From Bacteroidales bacterium (GTDB lineage Bacteria; Bacteroidota; Bacteroidia; Bacteroidales; B18-G4), in contig JAGLYE010000030.1 in NCBI GenBank assembly GCA_023132505.1, positions 1 to 11,192 on the forward strand: DNA of 11,192 nt, given 5' to 3'. The notes beneath the pieces are model-generated. The model searched no databases. It was not told where the DNA came from and worked only from the letters and a program-made list of their open reading frames with translations. Within the stretch, counting starts at the first letter, position 1. Every line of letters starts with the position of its first letter. A program made the translations under genes and the position numbers. Below are positions 1 to 6,897 of the stretch, piece by piece.

Positions 1-994
1 CATCTGTCATATCTATGGTTCGTGATCCACCGGATAGGAGAAAACCATCGTCATTTGTTCTGATCAACTTAGACAGGTATTCATTTTCATCTCCATATCT
101 CTTTGCCCAATATAAATTTCCTGCCGTATCTAGTTTATAAAACCATACAAAATGTGAGTCATATCCATACGAACCTTGTGCAAATACATATATAAAAGGT
201 TTATCATAATGTATAAGATTACACGCCAGGCTATCAAAAACGAACACTGTGTCTAGATTTCCGGACAATGTGTATTTGAATACTGTTTTTTCATTCAACA
301 ACAAAAAAGTAGTATCATCGATAGCATCGAAATGAGTAATCCTGGGATCAACCAGTGAAAAGTTGATTTCATCCTTTAAATAACCTGAAGAATCGATAAT
401 TGCAAGTTTTGTATCGTATAAAATGCCATATTCATGATCATTGATAATATCAAGATCATACATATGCATATAATTGGAAAGCAATCCAAGATTGAGTCTC
501 CATGTCAAAGTCCCTGACGTATCGGATTTGAGAAGAAACACGCTGTCCTTTTCATTATTTGAAAATTTACCTGCAAAAAGGATCTCATTGTTTGAGGTTA
601 ACAGAATTTTAAAGTCATACAATCCAATCTCTGCAGGCTTACCAATCTCTTTGGTCCATACAGGTTCTCCATTAAGATCATATTTTGCATAAAACACATT
701 CCAGTGATCTCTTGCACCCGTGTAAAGGCAGTCCCCGCCATAACACGAAGTCTTAGGGCTGAAATACGTGTCATATGTTTTCTTCCAATCTAACATCCCA
801 TTTTTAGTGAAATGCGCAATGTACTGAACATGTGTCATAATATATGAACTGTCATCCAGCTGTATCACGTCACCCCAGGTATTTATGCCAAAGTCATAAA
901 TCTTTTCGAAGGTTTGCTGACCGGAGGTCCTTTGCCCAAAGCAAAATATCACAACGGAGATAAGCAGGTAAACGCTAATTTTTTTCACAGACAT
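1..994 (-). CDS. Secreted propeller-type repeat protein, 3' end outside window
   Basis: An uninterrupted reading frame of 331 codons starts at ATG 994-992 and runs off the left edge. The N-terminus MSVKKISVYLLISVVIFCFG is a typical signal peptide (basic residues, then a hydrophobic core to about residue 20), so the product is exported. The body has loosely repeated strand-rich blocks of the type 'F-K-D-x-x-G-x-x-x-W-x-K-x-Y' at about residues 59-74, 101-117, 152-170 and 284-301, the last followed by 'DDGFLLSGGS' (315-324). These resemble the delta-60 / beta-propeller-like repeats of large secreted Bacteroidota proteins, many of which end in a type IX secretion sorting domain; that end would lie outside the window, so T9SS export is only inferred. 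Specific function is unknown. No Shine-Dalgarno sequence is convincing. A near-match to the Bacteroidota -7 box (TATATTTA, minus strand of 1021-1028) lies 26 nt upstream. The gene looks AT-richer than the MutS-like gene. Confidence 0.82.
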   Translation of the reverse strand, partial: MSVKKISVYLLISVVIFCFGQRTSGQQTFEKIYDFGINTWGDVIQLDDSSYIMTHVQYIAHFTKNGMLDWKKTYDTYFSPKTSCYGGDCLYTGARDHWNVFYAKYDLNGEPVWTKEIGKPAEIGLYDFKILLTSNNEILFAGKFSNNEKDSVFLLKSDTSGTLTWRLNLGLLSNYMHMYDLDIINDHEYGILYDTKLAIIDSSGYLKDEINFSLVDPRITHFDAIDDTTFLLLNEKTVFKYTLSGNLDTVFVFDSLACNLIHYDKPFIYVFAQGSYGYDSHFVWFYKLDTAGNLYWAKRYGDENEYLSKLIRTNDDGFLLSGGSRTIDMTD

Positions 995-1142
995 ACTATT
1001 GGAATCCTGGAATTGCGGTTTAAATATACAAAAAATTGAAACCACTCTCTTAAGGTATAATGGATCGTCAACTGCAATATGACTTATTCAATTGAAATTA
1101 TTAAATGATATCTAAGTTGATACTTAAAATTAAAATGTCGAA

Positions 1143-1334
1143 TTATCCCAATATCCCTTCATTCATCATATCCAATTCTTCATTATTGAAATAATCCAGA
1201 TAGGCACGTGTAACATCCTCGGTTTTATGCCCTAAAGCATCACTGATCTTAGAGGTTGAATGCCCCAGGTTTTCATAACCATGACCCCAGCCAGCATGCA
1301 TCGTGAGATTCGCGCCAGCTGGGGTCAATTTCAT
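1143..1334 (-). pseudogene. Tyrosine recombinase (integrase) C-terminal relic
   Basis: The frame is 63 codons, but only residues 22-63 (1143-1271) look like a protein family. They read as the last part of a Bacteroidota tyrosine recombinase: 'KISDALGHKTEDVTRAYL' (residues 28-46) holds the conserved LGH histidine (H36) and the candidate nucleophile Tyr45, followed by the typical acidic tail 'NNEELDMMNEGIL'. The SAM-like DNA-binding domain, the catalytic arginine and the H-x-x-R box are absent, so it cannot act as a recombinase. Residues 1-21 are encoded by the hairpin at 1282-1327 and resemble nothing; the homology stops about 11 bp from that hairpin. The ATG at 1334-1332 overlaps the tadA stop (ATGA), which could allow translational coupling by accident. 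I read it as the remnant of an integrase cut off at the palindrome. A functional microprotein is possible but unsupported. Confidence 0.7.
1282..1327 (-). repeat. Symmetric 46-nt imperfect palindrome / hairpin after tadA
   Basis: Perfect 10-bp arms TGACCCCAGC (1282-1291) and GCTGGGGTCA (1318-1327) enclose inner segments that continue the symmetry exactly: 21-nt arms around a 4-nt loop (1303-1306). Read as minus-strand RNA, 19 of 21 positions pair, including three G-U wobbles; as plus-strand RNA only 17 of 21 pair. The structure begins 3 nt after the tadA stop codon and is not followed by a U-tract, so it is not a classical intrinsic terminator. It may be a REP-like dispersed element, an mRNA 3' stabiliser or the end of a lost mobile element; the sequence alone does not decide. 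Confidence 0.7.
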
Positions 1335-1774
1335 TTTCTCTTCTTTTCAAAAAATGATTTAAGAATAGAAGAGCAATCTTCCTCCAGTATACCTCTGCTT
1401 ACTATTGTTTTAGGATGCAGAATACGATTTCCTGCCAGTGTATATCCCCGTTTTTCGTCGTCCGCACCATAAACCAGCCTGCTGATCCTGGTCCAGAAGG
1501 CTGCCCCTGCACACATTATGCAAGGCTCCAGAGTAACATAAAGGGTACAATCGTCAAGGAATTTCCCTCCCAGGTATTCTGATGCAGCAGTAAAGGCCTG
1601 CATCTCAGCATGAGCCGTAACATCATTTAATTTTTCTGTAAGGTTATGCGTACGTGCTATGATCCTGTCTTCACAAACGATTACAGCCCCCACAGGCACC
1701 TCATCTAGGACCATGGCCTTCTCCGCTTCCTTTAAAGCCTCCCGCATGAAATATTCGTCGTCAAAGATGATCAT
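1331..1774 (-). CDS. tadA: tRNA-specific adenosine deaminase TadA
   Basis: This cytoplasmic zinc enzyme deaminates adenosine 34 to inosine in the wobble position of tRNA-Arg(ACG), which allows CGU/CGC/CGA decoding. The 147-residue length and architecture are normal for the family. The zinc and catalytic motifs are intact: H55-A-E57 (E57 being the proton shuttle) and P84-C85-I-M-C88, preceded by 'EVPVGAVIV' (25-33), with the family-typical C-terminal 'GILEEDCSSILKSFF'. The start at 1774 gives the usual N-terminal helix 'YFMREALKEAEKA'; the ATG at codon 10 would cut into it. It is separated from the upstream thioredoxin-domain gene by 76 bp holding a G-rich heptamer repeat, so it is probably transcribed separately or by read-through. 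A 46-nt hairpin follows directly after the stop, and the stop overlaps the start of an integrase relic. Identification is firm; some family members edit other substrates, but this context suggests none. Confidence 0.95.
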   Translation of the reverse strand: MIIFDDEYFMREALKEAEKAMVLDEVPVGAVIVCEDRIIARTHNLTEKLNDVTAHAEMQAFTAASEYLGGKFLDDCTLYVTLEPCIMCAGAAFWTRISRLVYGADDEKRGYTLAGNRILHPKTIVSRGILEEDCSSILKSFFEKKRK

Positions 1775-1809
1775 GGAAATATAATTACAGGGTAAAGTTA
1801 ATATTTATT

Positions 1810-1844
1810 GGGGTACGGGGGTCGGGGGACGAGGGTCGGGGAAA
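1810..1844. repeat. G-rich heptanucleotide tandem array (unit GGGGGTC)
   Basis: Five consecutive 7-bp units on the plus strand: GGGGTAC, GGGGGTC, GGGGGAC, GAGGGTC and a decaying GGGGAAA. The period is exact with no indels while the bases drift. The array fills half of the 76-bp gap between the stop of the thioredoxin-domain gene and the start of tadA. The C-rich strand is the one transcribed in the direction of both genes. G-runs of 3-5 also make it a possible G-quadruplex on the plus strand. Confidence 0.8.
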
Positions 1845-1850
1845 TAGTTA

Positions 1851-3116
1851 TTATTCATTCACAATATCTGACAATACAAGCTTATATGCGTTATCAACAA
1901 AGATGGCAGGATCATAATTGAACCGGCCGTTATGGATTACATCGCCATTCTTTCCAATAATTGTTAAGTGGGGATAACCGTTAATATTAAAACGGTATTC
2001 GTAATCGGAGCTTAAACCTCTGGAGATATATTGTGGAAAAGAATACTGTGATTTTCGGTAATGATTCATAATATATGAGGTATCCTCAATTAACGATAAG
2101 CGTATGTTTACTGCAATCACCAATACATTTGTATCATCTATGAAATCCTGATATAAAGACTCAAGGTCGGGAAGTTTTTTATAACAGACTGCACAACTTT
2201 TGGTGTGAAAATACAAGACTGCTGTTTTACCTTTAATATCCTTTTCTGTAATAGAATTTCCAGAAGAGTCATATAGATCCAGCTTCAGCTCATTGATATA
2301 AGGTTTCTTTTCCAGTCCAAAAATATATTCCAGGTAATTATACATACCCCAGTAACCGAGAATTATTGTGGACACATAGATTAATCCGGCAATGATGGCA
2401 ATTAGCAGGCTTTTTCTTCTTACAAGGCCAATACACCAGATCCCTATTCCGGTACTTATAAATGGTATTATAACAATCGGGGAAACCCAAATATTCCCAA
2501 TAATCAGGGCTAATAAATCATAGAACAAAAAATGGGTAGAGATAATCAGCAAATAATAAACAAACTTAATCTTTAGCCCACCTTTCGGAGAAAAGAGACC
2601 TGTAAGAAAATAGATAATGCCAGTAGCAACAAATTGTACTGGCCATGAAAGTGATGCAAATAAGATGGACAAAGTGTAAGCGGTAACTGAAATAAACATA
2701 GTTCCCTTAACTCTCGTATTGCAACATTTTAGTGTTGACAGTATGCCAAAGGAATACCCGGCCAGCATGGCATATGTAAAATATAGAAATCCAGGATAAA
2801 TAGAAACAAAGCTATGCCAGCTGATGCCGCCAAAGTATGTATATGATTGGTATAAAAACCCGATGATAAAAAACGGGGTTGAACACAAAAAGAAAAGTAA
2901 AATATTATTCCAAATTCTTAAGACGCCCGAGAGGGAAAAAGCCGCCAGGAAAAACAAATACCCACTGAGAAGAAATGTAAATTCATAATCCTTTAGGAAA
3001 ATGAATATCAGCAGTAAAAATATGTTAATGAACAGAGGAAAAACAACTGTATATCTTGGCCACAGGCCAAAACCCGGAGTATTGATTATTTTAAGGATGT
3101 CTTTTTTTATTTGCAT
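1851..3116 (-). CDS. Polytopic membrane protein with C-terminal TlpA-like thioredoxin domain
   Basis: This 421-residue protein has about eight or nine hydrophobic segments between residues 22 and 257 (roughly 22-41, 45-66, 72-90, 105-125, 139-158, 160-175, 185-208, 210-230, 237-257). A globular domain from about 275 follows and looks like a TlpA/ResA-type thioredoxin fold: 'GKTAVLYFHTKSCAVC' with redox pair C308-x-x-C311, and 'GYPHLTIIGKNG' (380-391) with the cis-proline P382. The thioredoxin domain is probably periplasmic and reduces or isomerises thiols of exported proteins. I do not recognise the membrane half; it has an adjacent Cys131-Cys132 pair next to a membrane segment that could serve electron transfer, which is speculation. 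The gene follows the MutS-like gene after 21 nt, and a small hairpin (3119-3134) lies 2 nt before its ATG. It appears AT-richer than its upstream neighbours. A plain membrane-anchored thioredoxin without transmembrane redox relay is the alternative. Confidence 0.85.
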   Translation of the reverse strand: MQIKKDILKIINTPGFGLWPRYTVVFPLFINIFLLLIFIFLKDYEFTFLLSGYLFFLAAFSLSGVLRIWNNILLFFLCSTPFFIIGFLYQSYTYFGGISWHSFVSIYPGFLYFTYAMLAGYSFGILSTLKCCNTRVKGTMFISVTAYTLSILFASLSWPVQFVATGIIYFLTGLFSPKGGLKIKFVYYLLIISTHFLFYDLLALIIGNIWVSPIVIIPFISTGIGIWCIGLVRRKSLLIAIIAGLIYVSTIILGYWGMYNYLEYIFGLEKKPYINELKLDLYDSSGNSITEKDIKGKTAVLYFHTKSCAVCYKKLPDLESLYQDFIDDTNVLVIAVNIRLSLIEDTSYIMNHYRKSQYSFPQYISRGLSSDYEYRFNINGYPHLTIIGKNGDVIHNGRFNYDPAIFVDNAYKLVLSDIVNE

Positions 3117-3137
3117 GCCAGAATAATAATTCTGATT

Positions 3138-4943
3138 TCAGCCCACCGTAATTCCCATACGTTCCATTAGTATGGTTGCGTTCATATTTTTTGCAATGCC
3201 TTTTTTCAACTGGTAATCATAGTCAAGCTTGTCTTTTTCGATGATGATCTCAAAGCATCTGTTTTGAACGTTTTCAGGGAAGTGCTTTTCCAATTCCCCC
3301 AGCGAAAGGTCATGGGTGGCTATGATCCCTGAAGCTTTAAGGGATATCAGCTGTTTTATCAAGGCTCTGGACCCGCTTTGCTTATCCCGTGAGTTAGTTC
3401 CCTTGAGGATCTCATCCAGGATGATAAAGACCTGCTTATCTTCTTTTAGCATATCAATGATAAGCTTCAGACGCTTTAATTCAGCATAGAAATATGACTC
3501 ATTATTAGCCAGGGAATCTATGGTATGAATGCTTGTAACGAGATCCATCGGGGAAATGCTCATTTTTTCAGCACAGACCGGGGCTCCGCAGGATGCAAGG
3601 AGCATATTCACCCCGACCGTACGAAGGAAGGTGCTTTTCCCTGCCATGTTGGCCCCGGTAAGGATAGTAAAATTCCCCCATCCATTCACTGCATAATCAT
3701 TACAGACCCTCTTTCGTGCATGAATGAGCGGGTGCCCCAGATGAGCTGCTTCAAAATAAAGAAAATTATCATTTTTGATCTCCGGGAATACATAGCCGGG
3801 GTTATTGTAAGAATATCCGGCCAAAGAGATATATGCATCCGTTTCGCTCATAACATCAAACCATCCCGGCAGATGTTCCCGGTACTTTTTCTGCCAGACC
3901 TCAAGCCTTACCGACTGCCGTATATCCCATAGAAATAACACATTCATCAGAAATCCAGCCAGGAGGTTCAGGCGTGTATCAAAGGCACTTGAGATGCTCG
4001 CAAGCTGCCTGATAGCCCTGCTGGCTGTAATGTCATTGACAGCTAATCTGCCCCTGAGGCTTATCATCCTCTCCGAGCTGAATTCCTGTTCCTCTATCAT
4101 CCGGAACAACCCGCTGTATTTCTTCATAACCAGAAACTTTCTGCTAAGCAGATTATGTTTCAGGTTCACACGCCTGTATTTGATCCCGGCCAGCATCATG
4201 GGAATGACCAGGTAGACAAGAAAAAGCCAGAAGGAAATAACCCCAAACACCGATAACATGAAAATCGAAAGGCTGATAATCGGTACCATGATAATTAGGA
4301 TACGAAAGAACACTGCTTTAAAGTCGGGAGAGCTGTGTATCCAATCCTTCAGTCCGGATATATCTTCGGGGTTCTCCTCCGTCATCAGTCCCCTGACGCG
4401 AAAATCCTGGCGCCAATTGAACAGCTCCGAGAGTTCAGCAATAGCTTTTTGCCTGCTTTGGATCTCCGTGTTCGACTTTTCAATATAAGTAAGCAAAGCG
4501 GCAAGACGGTCCTTCCCCGGAATAGTAGATGAACGGTTGATGTATTGAAAGAGACTGCCTTTGCCAAATAGATCAAGGTCGTATGAAAACAGGTGGGTTG
4601 CATCCCTGTAGCAGTCTCCTTCATCCAACTCAATAAAATTCCATTCCATGGCATTTTTCTCTTCCCTGTTTATCCTTACTAGTTGTTCAAGAATGGCCTT
4701 CCGGCGATGAAGTATGCTATGCTTTTTCACAAGAAAACCAAACACAAGGGTGCCAAGCCCCATAACGATCCCAAAGGCCATCCACGACCATGAAGTAGAA
4801 AGATAAATCAGGATGATCCATGCCAGAAAAAAAAGGATTCTGAACAACCCATATCGCCTGATCCTTTGAGAAACGGTATCTTTTTCTACTGAATATTTCA
4901 GGTGTAGTTTATGATATTTTTGTTTGAGTTTTTCCTGAGTCAT
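3138..4943 (-). CDS. Membrane-anchored MutS-like ATPase
   Basis: The C-terminal half is a MutS-type ABC ATPase: Walker A 'TGANMAGKST' (429-438), signature region 'SLANNESYFYAELKRL' (477-492), Walker B 'FIILDE' (506-511) followed by 'ILKGTNS', and the switch histidine in 'ATHD' (542-545). The middle holds a recognisable MutS lever/core segment starting 'LDLFGKGSLFQYINRSSTIPGKDRL' (123-147). The mismatch-reading N-terminal domain is missing; instead there are two hydrophobic segments near residues 33-72 and another pair at 211-252, so the protein is probably in the inner membrane. This layout (about 600 residues) is seen in a poorly characterised MutS subfamily common in Bacteroidota, often labelled 'DNA mismatch repair protein'. 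A role in ordinary mismatch repair is doubtful. The start at 4943 lies inside the symporter gene (35-nt overlap), indicating translational coupling; the next Met is residue 55, inside the hydrophobic region, so the early start is favoured. Confidence 0.88.
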   Translation of the reverse strand: MTQEKLKQKYHKLHLKYSVEKDTVSQRIRRYGLFRILFFLAWIILIYLSTSWSWMAFGIVMGLGTLVFGFLVKKHSILHRRKAILEQLVRINREEKNAMEWNFIELDEGDCYRDATHLFSYDLDLFGKGSLFQYINRSSTIPGKDRLAALLTYIEKSNTEIQSRQKAIAELSELFNWRQDFRVRGLMTEENPEDISGLKDWIHSSPDFKAVFFRILIIMVPIISLSIFMLSVFGVISFWLFLVYLVIPMMLAGIKYRRVNLKHNLLSRKFLVMKKYSGLFRMIEEQEFSSERMISLRGRLAVNDITASRAIRQLASISSAFDTRLNLLAGFLMNVLFLWDIRQSVRLEVWQKKYREHLPGWFDVMSETDAYISLAGYSYNNPGYVFPEIKNDNFLYFEAAHLGHPLIHARKRVCNDYAVNGWGNFTILTGANMAGKSTFLRTVGVNMLLASCGAPVCAEKMSISPMDLVTSIHTIDSLANNESYFYAELKRLKLIIDMLKEDKQVFIILDEILKGTNSRDKQSGSRALIKQLISLKASGIIATHDLSLGELEKHFPENVQNRCFEIIIEKDKLDYDYQLKKGIAKNMNATILMERMGITVG

Positions 4944-6357
4944 AAATATTGTTTTTTATTATCATCCCCAATAATAACACCAGGGAGGCAACGATGAAAG
5001 CGGGGATAAAAGAGGCCTTGATCTCTATAATTTCCGGGAACAATATTCCCCCCACAAAGAACCCCAGGTTGACAATAAAGCCTGACAGAATACTGGCAAG
5101 GGCCAGGTTTCTGTATTTTCCCGCATCCCTTTTGCTGAGTGCTAAAATAGTAATTGGGACAAAGATCACAATAGTAGCCAGTCCGATCACCATCAGGTCT
5201 ACAATATGAGGAAAGATAAGTGACATGAGCATGGCAATGATCCCGAAAATGAATGTGACAATAAGTATCTTTCGCCGTTCAAGTTTAGTATTACGTTTCT
5301 TTTTTTGCTTTTTCCAACCACTGAAATCCCTTACAGAAGAGATGGATATCAAGTTAAGGAAACTATCGCCTGATGACATCAGGGCAGACAACAAGCCTAC
5401 AACGGCAAAAGCCAGCACAAAGGGGTTTGCATGGCTTTCAAGGAAAACCCATATGGTTTCCTTAGGATCAAGGGAAGTACCACTGCTGATATAAACTGCC
5501 ATCCCCACCAGGGGGAAAATGATATAAAAAGGGATCATTCCAAGGCCGGAAAGTATCGTAACCCTTTTGGCTACTTTTTCATTTTTTGCTGCCAGCAGTC
5601 GCTGCCAGATATCCATTCTTACCATGACAGAGGGTGCCAGGAAAAGCGGCAAGCCTACAATAAATACCCATCCATAATGTGTGCCGTTCAAAAAGCTTTC
5701 CGGCAACTCAGATAAGCGTGTAAGCGCCCCGGTATCGGTATATATCCCCGGAATGAAAACAAAAATAATCATCAGCAGTATCACAATGAACTGTATGGTG
5801 TCAGTTATGATCACACCCGAAAAGCCGGCAATGGCAGTATATGCTATCACTACCATACAGGATATGACGGCAGCTTCCAGGTAAGCAATATTAAAAGCCA
5901 GCTTGAGCAAGGTAGCCATCCCAACAAACTGGGCAGCCAGCAGGAAGAAGAAGATAAAGATATTCACACCGCTGACCACAGCAGAAAAACTTCTTGCAAA
6001 AACGTGGTCTTTATCATCAGTAAAATGCCTGTTCAGGAATTCAGGAAAAGAGTAAAGGTTCAGCTTTCTCCCCCGGGAATGGATCCTGGATGCATAAAAT
6101 GAGACAAGAAAAAACCCGATCACATATGCAATACCAATACCAACGGCAGCAAAACCGGATTCATATCCCATGGCCATAAGTCCGATAGAAGTGCCTCCGC
6201 CAACAAAGGTTGCAAGTGTTGTAAAAACCAGGGGAAGAGTTTTTGTATTACGGTTATTGACCAGGTAATTGTCGATATCGCCTTTCCTTACATGGCGGAA
6301 AGCAAAATATGCAATCACAACAAGGTAGATGATAATCCAGAATACCAGCCAGTTCAT
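4909..6357 (-). CDS. Sodium:solute symporter family protein
   Basis: This is a 482-residue integral membrane transporter of the SSS (SLC5-like, LeuT-fold) family, coupling uptake of an organic solute to sodium. About 13 hydrophobic segments span the protein. Family signatures are visible: 'TTLATFVGGGTSIG' (46-59) in the first core helix, the conserved 'AGFSGVIITDTIQF' (177-190), and 'GLLSALMSSGDSFLN' (321-335), the helix whose Ser residues contribute to the Na2 sodium site in the family. A basic loop 'KKQKKKRNTKLERRK' (349-363) is cytoplasmic by the positive-inside rule. The substrate (sugar, amino acid, proline/pantothenate type) cannot be told from sequence. It sits 26 nt after the CYTH gene and overlaps the MutS-like gene by 35 nt, so the three are probably one transcript. 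No linked catabolic gene hints at the substrate. Confidence 0.92.
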   Translation of the reverse strand: MNWLVFWIIIYLVVIAYFAFRHVRKGDIDNYLVNNRNTKTLPLVFTTLATFVGGGTSIGLMAMGYESGFAAVGIGIAYVIGFFLVSFYASRIHSRGRKLNLYSFPEFLNRHFTDDKDHVFARSFSAVVSGVNIFIFFFLLAAQFVGMATLLKLAFNIAYLEAAVISCMVVIAYTAIAGFSGVIITDTIQFIVILLMIIFVFIPGIYTDTGALTRLSELPESFLNGTHYGWVFIVGLPLFLAPSVMVRMDIWQRLLAAKNEKVAKRVTILSGLGMIPFYIIFPLVGMAVYISSGTSLDPKETIWVFLESHANPFVLAFAVVGLLSALMSSGDSFLNLISISSVRDFSGWKKQKKKRNTKLERRKILIVTFIFGIIAMLMSLIFPHIVDLMVIGLATIVIFVPITILALSKRDAGKYRNLALASILSGFIVNLGFFVGGILFPEIIEIKASFIPAFIVASLVLLLGMIIKNNIYDSGKTQTKIS

Positions 6358-6383
6358 AGGGGATCAAATTTATAAAATCCAGA

Positions 6384-6848
6384 TTACCAATCACTGTAAG
6401 GGTGTGCAATCAAATTAGCATTGTAATACTTCGGATCGCCTGTGACCTCTTCACCTACCCATGGAGGCTTTGAAAAGGCCTCATTCTCTGTAGTTAACTC
6501 TATTTCTGCAATGACCAGGCCGGCATTTTCATTCATGAATTCATCCACCTCCCAGAGATGCTCATCGAAATGAACAAGGTAACGGTATTTTTCTATGATT
6601 GGTCCCCGGCACAGTTCCTCCAGTATTGCATGTGCATCCTCCGGCGGAATCTCATATTCATACTCAATGCGGGTAATGCCTGATCCGCTGCCTTTTATTG
6701 TCAGATAGCTCTTATCATCCTGCACCCTTACCCTCACAATACAGTCTTTATTTGTGCTGATAAATCCCTGCCGGATATGAAGCGGATCCATGCCGGATTT
6801 ATATCTATCACTGCTAACAAGGAATTTTCTTTCGATCTCCTTTGCCAT
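6384..6848 (-). CDS. CYTH-domain protein (triphosphate tunnel metalloenzyme)
   Basis: The 154-residue product is a single CYTH domain with the N-terminal signature ExExK as 'E4-I-E6-R-K8-F-L'. Further tunnel residues are alternating basic R39/R41, K52 in 'LTIKG', E62/E64 in 'EYEYE', K87 and R89 in 'IEKYRY', D102 in 'WEVDEF' and E115/E117 in 'IAEIEL'. CYTH proteins bind triphosphates in an eight-strand tunnel with divalent metals; small bacterial members are mostly inorganic triphosphatases, fewer are class IV adenylate cyclases. Triphosphatase activity is therefore the more probable role, but not shown here. The start at 6848 is secure because the signature begins at residue 4. Its upstream space is almost wholly taken by an intrinsic terminator hairpin whose U-tract ends two bases before the ATG, so expression needs read-through or a promoter inside the peptidase gene. 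The symporter gene follows after 26 nt. Confidence 0.93.
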   Translation of the reverse strand: MAKEIERKFLVSSDRYKSGMDPLHIRQGFISTNKDCIVRVRVQDDKSYLTIKGSGSGITRIEYEYEIPPEDAHAILEELCRGPIIEKYRYLVHFDEHLWEVDEFMNENAGLVIAEIELTTENEAFSKPPWVGEEVTGDPKYYNANLIAHPYSDW

Positions 6849-6850
6849 GG

Positions 6851-6892
6851 AAAAATTATTAAGGATATTACCCCAGCCGGGATAACATCCTT
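6851..6892 (-). terminator. Intrinsic terminator of the S46 peptidase gene
   Basis: On the minus strand, AAGGATGTTATCCC (6892-6879), loop GGCT (6878-6875) and GGGGTAATATCCTT (6874-6861) form a 14-bp stem with all positions paired, two as G-U, and a tetraloop. It is followed by AATAATTTTT (6860-6851), a good U-tract. It begins 5 nt after the peptidase stop codon and ends just before the ATG of the CYTH gene. The plus strand lacks an equally good T-run after the stem, so it should act on leftward transcription. Confidence 0.85.
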
Positions 6893-6897
6893 TTAAG

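Noticed and set aside
995..1142. AT-rich gap searched for an RNA gene, att site or more integrase remnants
   Set aside because: Only a weak -7-like box (1021-1028) and a 5-bp stem (TAAGT/ACTTA) were seen; neither supports a feature.
1282..1327. Intrinsic terminator of tadA
   Set aside because: The hairpin is strong but no U-tract follows on the minus strand; called a palindromic element instead.
3525..3932. 135-codon plus-strand open frame
   Set aside because: It is fully antisense to the ATPase domain of the MutS-like gene, whose motifs are unmistakable, and its translation shows no domain or signal.
4949..5884. Several plus-strand open frames of 67-94 codons
   Set aside because: All are antisense to the symporter gene and have no family-like features; they are by-products of its codon pattern.
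6871..6879. GGCTGGGGT shared between the terminator at 6861-6892 and the hairpin at 1282-1327
   Set aside because: A nine-base match in two GC-rich stems with different surrounding sequence; most likely coincidence.
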